Below are positions 34,915-41,798 of a DNA stretch of 64,000 nt, piece by piece. Position numbers and translations under genes: made by a program. Under the pieces are notes generated by a model. That model made no database searches and was not told the DNA's origin. It was given only the letters and a program-made list of their open reading frames with translations. This DNA comes from Alkaliphilus hydrothermalis (GTDB lineage Bacteria; Bacillota; Clostridia; Peptostreptococcales; Natronincolaceae). Position 1 is the stretch's first letter, and the number at the start of each line of letters is the position of its first letter. The stretch is taken from assembly GCF_016908555.1 (NCBI RefSeq), contig NZ_JAFBEE010000011.1, positions 25,583 through 89,582 of the forward strand, in the 5' to 3' direction.

Positions 34915-35618
34915 TAGTTTTCCTCTCCCTTCATCAGGATTTTTTCAGCTATTAACAAATCATCTGGTGTCGTTAATTTAATATTTTCATAATCCCCCAT
35001 AATTACCTTTACCCTCTGACCCACCTTCTCCATCAGAGAGGCATCATCCGTTATAGATTCATCCCACTGGTTCTTGTCATAGGCTTCCCTTAACAATGAA
35101 TATCTAAAAGTCTGGGGTGTCTGGATTGCCCACAATGTCTTCCTTGCTGGAGTGTTAGCCACTTCCATATTGTCGTTTATAATCTTGATCGTATCCTTGA
35201 CAGGGACTCCAACAATCACAGCCCCCTCCCGTTGAGCTTCCATTATACTATTTAATATAATCTCTTCTTTGACAAAGGGTCTTGCTCCATCATGGATTAG
35301 AACTATACTACAGTTATCTATAGCCACCAGTCCATTATATACGGAATGAAAACGTTCTTTTCCACCTTCAACCACTCGGGCTACTTTACTCAGCTGATAT
35401 TTATCAAGGATCTCCTTTTGACAGAATTCTACTTCTCCTTCTCCAACAACTAAAACAATTTCTTCTATTTCAGTACAATCTTGAAATACTTGGAGGGTAT
35501 GGGCTAGAACTGGTTTGTTATGTAGCATGATATATTGCTTGTGACAGCTGGCTCCCATTCGTTTACCCTTGCCACCTGCTACTACGACTGCCTTCACTTG
35601 TTGCTTTTCTTTTTCCAA
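34914..35618 (-). CDS. ispD: 2-C-methyl-D-erythritol 4-phosphate cytidylyltransferase
   Basis: IspD (234 aa) makes CDP-methylerythritol from CTP in the MEP pathway. The nucleotide-binding loop is AGGKGKRMG near the N terminus, with LIHDGARPFV and TDDASL later, all family signatures. I favour the TTG start at 35616-35618, which has GAGGTGA upstream; a GTG three codons further up is possible. It lies between yacL and ispF, an arrangement known in Bacilli and Clostridia. Confidence 0.95.
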   Translation of the reverse strand: MEKEKQQVKAVVVAGGKGKRMGASCHKQYIMLHNKPVLAHTLQVFQDCTEIEEIVLVVGEGEVEFCQKEILDKYQLSKVARVVEGGKERFHSVYNGLVAIDNCSIVLIHDGARPFVKEEIILNSIMEAQREGAVIVGVPVKDTIKIINDNMEVANTPARKTLWAIQTPQTFRYSLLREAYDKNQWDESITDDASLMEKVGQRVKVIMGDYENIKLTTPDDLLIAEKILMKGEEN

Positions 35619-35724
35619 ACAGCTCACCTCTATATTCTTTATATGTAATAAAAAGTATTTATATTTACTATTTCCTTTTCATTATATAATTTTTACTTAA
35701 TTTTACCAATATTTTTTTGATTTA

Positions 35725-35767
35725 AAAAGCCTTCCTGTTTGTATGAGCTACAAATAAGAAGGCTTTT
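35725..35767 (-). terminator. Terminator after yacL
   Basis: AAAAGCCTTC and GAAGGCTTTT pair, with an inner TTTGTA/TACAAA stem. On the minus strand a T-rich tract follows. It lies 6 bp after the yacL stop, so ispD probably has its own promoter or relies on read-through. Confidence 0.8.
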
Positions 35768-35772
35768 GTTAC

Positions 35773-36876
35773 TTATGCTGATTTGTCCACCATAGACTTT
35801 GGTTTTGCAAAAATCATTCTTCCAGCAGCCGTTTGGAGCACACTGGTTACCAGTACATCAATATTTTTACCAATGAATTTCTTACCACTATCTACCACAA
35901 TCATAGTTCCATCGTCTAAATATGCTAGACCTTGACCTGATTCCTTACCATCTTTAATGACTTGCACTAGCATTTCTTCCCCTGGAAGAACAATTGGTTT
36001 GACTGCATTTGCTAACTCATTAATGTTAAGGACCGGAACCCCTTGAAACTCTGCAACTTTATTTAAGTTATAATCGTTTGTTAAAACCTTTCCCTCTAAG
36101 AATTGAGCGAGTTTGAGAAGTTTTGTGTCTACCTCGGACAAGTCATCAAAATCCTTACTATGGATTTTAACCTCAATATCCAACTCCTTTTGAATCTTGT
36201 TAAGAATGTCTAAACCTCTTCTTCCACGATTTCTCTTTAAGGAATCTGATGAATCTGCAATATGTCTTAATTCTTCAAGTACAAATTCTGGAATAATGAG
36301 GGGGCCCTCAACAAACCCAGTTTTACAGATATCAGCAATTCTACCATCTATAATCACACTTGTGTCCAAAATTTTGGGAGAAACCTTGGTTTCTTTTTTT
36401 CCGTTTTTTTCTTTAGATGAGTTTTTTCTAAATAAAATCTGTAAACCCACAATCTCATCAATTTTCTTAGTGGCTATGGTAACCCCTAAGTAAGCCATGA
36501 AAACATACAAAGCTAAGGAAAGAATCTCTCCTACTAAAGGAATCGGTATTACATTTAATACCTGGCTGATTAAATATGCAATTACTAAACCAATAATTAA
36601 TCCAACTGAGCCTAATACAATATTAATTACGGGAACATTGGCTAATTCCTTTTCAATCCAATTGGCTAAATCTCTTCCTTGCTTGATGATCCATGGTGTT
36701 AGAATAAAAAATATACCTCCACCTACTACAGCAGAAATTATAATTCCGGTAATATAAGTTGTTAGGTTGTCCTGTACTGCTGGTGAAACTAAATTTCTAA
36801 TAACAGAAACAAATAATGCAACACCTACTAAAGCACCTACAATTGATAAAGCACCTCTAATGATTCTATTAATCAT
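35773..36876 (-). CDS. yacL: Membrane PIN-TRAM domain protein, YacL family
   Basis: A 367-residue protein with about four N-terminal membrane helices (residues 5-150), then a PIN RNase-like domain (about 165-290; acidic residues at LDTSVIIDGRIADI, FVLEELRHIAD and LTNDYNL), and a C-terminal TRAM domain (about 295-360). This is the YacL family, found next to ispD in Firmicutes. The substrate is unknown; the PIN acidic triad looks intact. Confidence 0.93.
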   Translation of the reverse strand: MINRIIRGALSIVGALVGVALFVSVIRNLVSPAVQDNLTTYITGIIISAVVGGGIFFILTPWIIKQGRDLANWIEKELANVPVINIVLGSVGLIIGLVIAYLISQVLNVIPIPLVGEILSLALYVFMAYLGVTIATKKIDEIVGLQILFRKNSSKEKNGKKETKVSPKILDTSVIIDGRIADICKTGFVEGPLIIPEFVLEELRHIADSSDSLKRNRGRRGLDILNKIQKELDIEVKIHSKDFDDLSEVDTKLLKLAQFLEGKVLTNDYNLNKVAEFQGVPVLNINELANAVKPIVLPGEEMLVQVIKDGKESGQGLAYLDDGTMIVVDSGKKFIGKNIDVLVTSVLQTAAGRMIFAKPKSMVDKSA

Positions 36877-37021
36877 TTAAACACCTCCTTACCATACATT
36901 ATTACCACTTTTATTTTTTTTAAAATCAATTGATGCCTTTTTTATTATATCTTGTTTGGGGTTAATTTTTGACTAAGCTTTTAAGCCTATTTTTAATTAG
37001 TGTATGAGATAATGTTTTCGC

Positions 37022-37537
37022 TTATTTATCAGTTGATTCTTCAACGGATTCTTCAGGGGATTCTCTTATTGAATCTTCTATTAGGGTTGAAACCTCCTCT
37101 GATGACAGGTCAGTTGCTAAGATAATTTCACTCATTAAAATCTGTCTTGCATTATTTAATATCTTTCTTTCTCCAGTTGATAAAGATTTTTCTCGATCCC
37201 TAAGGACTAAGTTTCTAACAACTTCGGCTACTTCAAAGATATCTCCACTTTTAATACGATCCATGTTTGCCCTATAACGTCTATTCCAATTTTGAGGCAT
37301 TTTTGTTTCGTTTGCCTCCAGTACCGCAATGACACTCTCTACTTCTTCTTTAGTAACAATTTGGCGGATACCTATTCCTTCCATACTATCTAATGGAATC
37401 ATTACCTTCATATCATCTAGTGGGATTCTCATTATATAGTACTTTCTCTTTGTACCTAGTATTTCTTTTTCTTCAATAGCCTCGATGACACCGGCCCCAT
37501 GCATTGGATATACAATCTTATCTCCTATATTAAACAT
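37022..37537 (-). CDS. CarD/CdnL-family RNA polymerase-binding regulator
   Basis: This 171-residue protein starts MFNIGDKIVYPMHGAGVIEAI, the RNA-polymerase-interacting Tudor-like domain of the CarD/CdnL/TRCF family, and has a helical C-terminal half that binds promoter DNA in relatives (AEVVRNLVLRDREKSLS). Family members stabilise open complexes, notably at rRNA promoters. I chose ATG 37535-37537 behind AGGAGGG. The C-terminal tail is acidic. Two tandem consensus promoters lie upstream. Confidence 0.92.
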   Translation of the reverse strand: MFNIGDKIVYPMHGAGVIEAIEEKEILGTKRKYYIMRIPLDDMKVMIPLDSMEGIGIRQIVTKEEVESVIAVLEANETKMPQNWNRRYRANMDRIKSGDIFEVAEVVRNLVLRDREKSLSTGERKILNNARQILMSEIILATDLSSEEVSTLIEDSIRESPEESVEESTDK

Positions 37538-37576
37538 ATTAAACCCTCCTAAAACTGGCAATTTAAAACTACATAT

Positions 37577-37605
37577 AGTATACACCATTAGTATATATAT
37601 GTCAA
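37577..37605 (-). promoter_or_regulatory. Proximal promoter of the cdnL-like gene
   Basis: TTGACA (37605-37600), 17 bp, TATACT (37582-37577) on the minus strand, nearly full consensus, 40 bp upstream of the start. Confidence 0.75.
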
Positions 37606-37616
37606 ATAAATAAATA

Positions 37617-37645
37617 ATTTTATCATATCCCTTTATATATGTCAA
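37617..37645 (-). promoter_or_regulatory. Distal promoter of the cdnL-like gene
   Basis: TTGACA (37645-37640), 17 bp, TAAAAT (37622-37617). It repeats the TTGACATATATA motif of the proximal promoter exactly 40 bp upstream. Confidence 0.65.
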
Positions 37646-37698
37646 ATATTTTTTTACAAGATCCTAACTGTGATTTTATAAAACCCAATCTCCACCAA

Positions 37699-37728
37699 TT
37701 GACAAAGGAAATAGTTAACACTTATAAT
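37699..37728 (+). promoter_or_regulatory. Sigma-A type promoter of the plus-strand gene at 37785
   Basis: TTGACA (37699-37704), 18 bp, TATAAT (37723-37728) on the plus strand, both hexamers perfect. It is divergent from the cdnL promoters. Confidence 0.8.
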
Positions 37729-37784
37729 GGTATTAGAAGCATTTAAGACACTTTACACAAACTAAACCCAAGGAGTTGACTAGT

Positions 37785-38180
37785 ATGAAAAACTTTCCTA
37801 TAGATGACTTTCAAACAATTGTAGATGATGTATTAATCCGCCATAGAAGTATATTGGATATTCTTACCAAGTTGCAAGAAAGCACAGCTAAAATCAATAG
37901 AGCTGTTGCTAAATCTGCAACATACTGTGGCTGTATAAGAATCCATGGGGAAAGACAAGAGATTCCCATGGATGTTTCCTACTCACAACTAAAGAGCTAT
38001 ATGAAGGATCATGTTGATGGGGAATTTTGCGATATTTGTAAAGAAAAAATCGAACATGAATTATCTACAAATTTCTTTTACCTCACAGCCCTTTGCAATG
38101 TGTTTGACATCAATATAGAAGAAATGTTGGCAAAATACAACGAACAACTAAAAACCCTAGGAAAATATGGTCTGTTATAG
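37785..38180 (+). CDS. Conserved clostridial protein with paired cysteines, unknown function
   Basis: A 131-residue soluble protein I can only place as a conserved clostridial hypothetical. The N-terminal third is helical (IVDDVLIRHRSILDILTKLQ). Cys48, Cys50, Cys82 and Cys85 (CGC and CDIC) could form a metal site. The C-terminal FYLTALCNVFDINIEEMLAKY resembles the last helices of MazG-like NTP pyrophosphohydrolases, but the metal-binding Glu residues of that family are not obvious. I start at ATG 37785 behind AAGGAG. It is a monocistronic plus-strand gene with its own strong promoter and terminator. Confidence 0.8.
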   Translation: MKNFPIDDFQTIVDDVLIRHRSILDILTKLQESTAKINRAVAKSATYCGCIRIHGERQEIPMDVSYSQLKSYMKDHVDGEFCDICKEKIEHELSTNFFYLTALCNVFDINIEEMLAKYNEQLKTLGKYGLL

Positions 38181-38195
38181 CTAAAATTAATCATT

Positions 38196-38227
38196 AAAGG
38201 ACAAGATCAATCATCATCTTGTCCTTT
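38196..38227 (+). terminator. Terminator after the plus-strand gene at 37785
   Basis: AAAGGACAAGAT pairs perfectly with ATCTTGTCCTTT around an 8-nt loop, 15 bp after the stop, ending in TTTT. Confidence 0.85.
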
Positions 38228-38289
38228 TGCTATGCTGCCTATTAGTTATTAGTTTAATTGAAGGGGTAATACGTGAGGGTGCTGGCTTT

Positions 38290-39366
38290 CTATATTTGTC
38301 TCCCCATCATGACCTGATCCCGCAAACGAGTCAAGCCTTCTTTGATCGCCCTTGCTCGGATCTCCCCGATTCCCTCTACATCATCTAATTTTTCAATAGA
38401 GGCCTTCAAAATATGTTGGAACTCTCCAAATTGCTTAACTAGATTTTCAATAACTGCCGAAGGTAGTCTTGGGATTTTATTTAATAGTCGATACCCCTTA
38501 GACAAAGCTGGTGCATCCAAAGCTGCCACATTATTTTCATATCCTAAAATCTTAGCTATATTTGAAAGGTCTAAAAGTTCCTCTGAGGACAGACTCTTTA
38601 TTTCCTTTAAAACCATTTTTGAATCTAGATGCTGATTAATATTAAAATCGTTAATCACGTTCATTCCATCTTCCACTACATTTGCCATGAGCTCTTCCAA
38701 CTGCATACTTACCAATCTACCTTCATTCCCCAACTCACATATGAATTTTTCAATTTCATTTACAATTCGCATTACCATTTCAGTCCGCTGTAAAACAACA
38801 GCTACATCATAAGTTGTGACTAAATCCTCGTATTCCAAGGCACTGAGATGATTCATCCCTTGATTTAACACGACCTTATATTTCTCCAATGTCTGGATAG
38901 CTTGATTTGCCTTTGTGAGGATTCGACCAGTATCTTGAACAATGTATTTGTTGTATCCTTGATATAATGAAATAATATTACGTCTTTGGGAAATAGATAT
39001 GACCACTTCTCCCGTTTCCTTTGCCACCCGCTCTGCGATCCTGTGGCGTATCCCAGTTTCCGATGAATAAATAGATGGATCTGGTATTAATTGAGCATTG
39101 GCGTATAAAATCTTTTTAACTCCATGATTAAGTATGATTGCACCATCCATTTTTGCCAGCTCATATACATAGGCCGGAGTAAAGTCTACATTTAGGGCAA
39201 ATCCCCCATCTACAATGTCCATTACTGCAGGAGTATCCCCTATAACGATCAATGCCCCCATTTTGCCCTTGAGGATATTTTCTAACCCTTCCCTCAAGGG
39301 GGTTCCAGGTGATAACATTTTTATTGTATCTAAAAGTTGTTTCTGTTTCTTTTCTTCTTCTCTCAA
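38290..39366 (-). CDS. disA: DNA integrity scanning diadenylate cyclase DisA
   Basis: DisA (358 aa) makes c-di-AMP and scans DNA for branched structures. The DAC domain has DGA at residues 74-76 and RHR at 107-109, the catalytic motifs. A helical spine follows, then a C-terminal helix-hairpin-helix DNA-binding domain (DDVEGIGEIRARAIKEGL). The start appears to be TTG (39364-39366). It lies 85 bp after radA, whose product inhibits DisA in B. subtilis. Confidence 0.96.
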   Translation of the reverse strand: MREEEKKQKQLLDTIKMLSPGTPLREGLENILKGKMGALIVIGDTPAVMDIVDGGFALNVDFTPAYVYELAKMDGAIILNHGVKKILYANAQLIPDPSIYSSETGIRHRIAERVAKETGEVVISISQRRNIISLYQGYNKYIVQDTGRILTKANQAIQTLEKYKVVLNQGMNHLSALEYEDLVTTYDVAVVLQRTEMVMRIVNEIEKFICELGNEGRLVSMQLEELMANVVEDGMNVINDFNINQHLDSKMVLKEIKSLSSEELLDLSNIAKILGYENNVAALDAPALSKGYRLLNKIPRLPSAVIENLVKQFGEFQHILKASIEKLDDVEGIGEIRARAIKEGLTRLRDQVMMGRQI

Positions 39367-39451
39367 TTGCCCCTACCCTCCCTACTAAAATACTTATTAC
39401 TTTATATCATTCCCTAAAATAGAGATATTAATATTAAAATTGGTTAAAACA

Positions 39452-40819
39452 CTAAGAATTACCTATGCAATTTAGGGCTTCTCTAATATTGTGGACTCCC
39501 TTAACTGCTATCGTTTTTAAGTCATTGAACTTTGTATTATTCTTTTCTGGTACAATGCAAGCCGCAAAGCCCATTTTTTCTGCTTCCTTTACCATCTTCT
39601 CCAACTGAAGAACAGGTCTAATGTCGGCGGTCAAACTGATTTCTCCGATGACCAGTAGTTTTCTTGTGGCTATACTGATTCCCTTTAGACTGGAGTATAT
39701 GGCAACTGCCACCCCCAAGTCAGCGAAGGTTCCTTCTAGCTTTAGTCCGCCAACTACATTAATATATACATCATAATTCATCAGTGGGAGTCCCATTTTC
39801 TTTTCAAGTACTGCAATAATTAGATTAAGCCTATTCAAGTCGATCCCCACTGCTGTCCTCCTAGCAAACCCTACGTTGGATGGGGTTACTAAAGCCTGTA
39901 TTTCCACCAGTAGCGGTCTTGTCCCCTCCACCGTAGCCACCACCACAGCCCCCTCAGATTCCTCCGTCAAGGACTCTAGGAACATGGCCGATGGATTTGC
40001 CACCTCCACCAAGCCCTCCTGCTTCATTTCATAGACTCCGATTTCACTGGTGGTCCCGAAACGATTCTTCAAAGCCCGTAGTACTCGAAACTCTTGGGTC
40101 CGCTCTCCTTCAAAATGCAAGACAGTGTCCACCATATGCTCCAACACCCTTGGACCTGCCAATTCCCCCTGCTTCGTCACGTGGGCGACAATAAACATGG
40201 GTATATGAAGACTCTTGCCGATTCTCATCAGATTGTTCACACATTCCTTCACCTGAGATACACTACCAGGGGCAGAGGTTAAGTCTTCTTTATATAATGT
40301 CTGTACAGAGTCGATGATGATAAACACGGGTGAAATCTCTTCTATATATTTTTCAATTATATCGACATTAGTCTCGGAAACAACATAAAGGTTCTCCGTC
40401 AAAGCCCCTAGCCGTTCTGCCCTCATTTTAATCTGTTCCTCCGATTCCTCCCCCGATACATATAGGGTTGTACCATATTTTTCGGCTATTTTACTACCTG
40501 CCTGTAGAATCAATGTTGATTTACCTATCCCAGGCTCTCCAGAGATTAAGGTCAAAGATCCCTTTACCAGACCTCCCCCCAATACTCTGTTCAGCTCCTG
40601 ATCTTGAGTGTCGTATCTTTCATGGACACTTGATTTGATGGTCTTGATGGGTTGGGGTTTTGATTTTCCGACGATGGAGGGGGATCTTCTAGTGTCCATC
40701 TTCTGGACTACTTCCTCCTCCATTGTGTTCCAATTATTGCAACCGGGACATCGTCCCATATATTTAGGGCTTTCGTAGCCACATTCTTGACATAAAAATT
40801 TACTCTTGGTCTTTGCCAC
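39452..40819 (-). CDS. radA: DNA repair protein RadA
   Basis: RadA (455 aa) is a RecA-like helicase acting in recombination. A zinc finger uses Cys10, Cys13, Cys24 and Cys27; Walker A (GEPGIGKST) is at about 94-102; the KNRFG motif typical of RadA is present (ALKNRFGTTSEIG), and a Lon-like C-terminal domain follows. The start is GTG (40817-40819). It is cotranscribed with disA, a pairing that ties DNA repair to c-di-AMP. Confidence 0.96.
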   Translation of the reverse strand: MAKTKSKFLCQECGYESPKYMGRCPGCNNWNTMEEEVVQKMDTRRSPSIVGKSKPQPIKTIKSSVHERYDTQDQELNRVLGGGLVKGSLTLISGEPGIGKSTLILQAGSKIAEKYGTTLYVSGEESEEQIKMRAERLGALTENLYVVSETNVDIIEKYIEEISPVFIIIDSVQTLYKEDLTSAPGSVSQVKECVNNLMRIGKSLHIPMFIVAHVTKQGELAGPRVLEHMVDTVLHFEGERTQEFRVLRALKNRFGTTSEIGVYEMKQEGLVEVANPSAMFLESLTEESEGAVVVATVEGTRPLLVEIQALVTPSNVGFARRTAVGIDLNRLNLIIAVLEKKMGLPLMNYDVYINVVGGLKLEGTFADLGVAVAIYSSLKGISIATRKLLVIGEISLTADIRPVLQLEKMVKEAEKMGFAACIVPEKNNTKFNDLKTIAVKGVHNIREALNCIGNS

Positions 40820-40890
40820 ACAATCACCTGCTTATGTTTATTTCATCCTTTCATTGTAACATATATTAACAGAAGTTCCAAAACATAAAT

Positions 40891-40930
40891 AAGCCAAAGA
40901 AAAATATTGTTTGATATTTTTCTTTGGCTT
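40891..40930 (-). terminator. Perfect 17-bp hairpin between radA and the lipoprotein gene
   Basis: AAGCCAAAGAAAAATAT pairs perfectly with its complement around a 6-nt loop. The stem's own T-rich arm would act as U run in either direction. It would end the lipoprotein transcript, whose extended frame stops at 40979. Confidence 0.7.
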
Positions 40931-40978
40931 TAATTCTATATATTAGAAATATCGCTCCATCAATAGATTGAATAACAT

Positions 40979-41125
40979 TTATTTGAGACTATTAAAATTA
41001 TCAAGTAAGATATTGATTATATATCTCTTCTTAGCATAAACTGTGCTCCCTACATAGTAGATAGTTTTTTCGTCTACCATATAGGGCGTATATCGGATTG
41101 TATATAGATACTTCTCAAAAACTTC
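40979..41125 (-). pseudogene. In-frame continuation of the lipoprotein gene beyond a stop codon
   Basis: Directly after the TAA at 41126-41128 the same frame stays open for 48 codons before the next TAA (40979-40981). The translation, EVFEKYLYTIRYTPYMVDEK and onwards, looks like ordinary protein (charged and aromatic residues well mixed). If the TAA replaces a Gln codon (CAA), the original protein would have had about 196 residues. It may be a disrupted C-terminal part, or chance; a second 48-codon open run in AT-rich DNA is not impossible. Confidence 0.45.
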
Positions 41126-41569
41126 TTATGGATGACTTATATAGGTATGTGAAATTTTACCATAATAATCATTTAATTTCACAATCGTTGTAGTAACTGG
41201 AAAATTGACATTCCCTATATTTTCAGTAGTATATATAATCCTTATTCCTCTACCATAAACTTTGTCTGGTCCAACTTCAATAATTTTAGGTGCTTGATTG
41301 TTAGTTATAAAATACTCATATCTCTCTTTACCTAAATCAATACTGCCACTAGAGATTGTTGTTTGCTTATTAGAATAATTATTCTTCATAACTGATTCTC
41401 TAATTCTTTTATCTACTTCACTAATTTCCTCCTGAACTTCTTTCGGAGCACTTTCAAAAGAAACTATTTCATAACTTACTTCCTTATTTTCTTCTGTGTT
41501 GCAACCTACCAAAAATAAATTACTAATCATAAGAAGAATAATCCCTAAAAAAATATAATTTCTCCTCAT
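41126..41569 (-). CDS. Putative lipoprotein, possibly truncated
   Basis: A 147-residue secreted lipoprotein with a signal peptide ending in the lipobox LVGC (NLFLVGCNTEE), so the mature protein starts with a lipidated Cys. The start ATG is 41567-41569 behind AAAGGGGTG. The rest is beta-rich with no motif I recognise. The frame continues past its stop codon (see 40979-41125), so the C terminus may have been lost through a nonsense change. It follows the clpC operon at a distance of 229 bp. Confidence 0.7.
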   Translation of the reverse strand: MRRNYIFLGIILLMISNLFLVGCNTEENKEVSYEIVSFESAPKEVQEEISEVDKRIRESVMKNNYSNKQTTISSGSIDLGKERYEYFITNNQAPKIIEVGPDKVYGRGIRIIYTTENIGNVNFPVTTTIVKLNDYYGKISHTYISHP

Positions 41570-41640
41570 AAATTCACCCCTTTCCATAGTTCCACAATAC
41601 AAACTTAGTAGAATTTAGCCATTATAAATTTCAATAGTTA

Positions 41641-41668
41641 GGGCAGGTCATTTTTTGAATACCTGCCC
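41641..41668. terminator. Stem-loop after clpC
   Basis: GGGCAGGT and ACCTGCCC pair around a 12-nt T-rich loop. It lies 131 bp beyond the clpC stop. No strong U run follows on the minus strand, so termination is uncertain. Confidence 0.5.
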
Positions 41669-41798
41669 TTTCTGTATTGTAAGCAAAATATTTTCAATTT
41701 GTTTGTCGTGAAGGGTTTTGACTTCCTCCTCTACTTTTGCTTTCTTATCGAAACTTTTTATCTAAATGACGTCTTTGAATTAGAAAATGCTTACTTTT

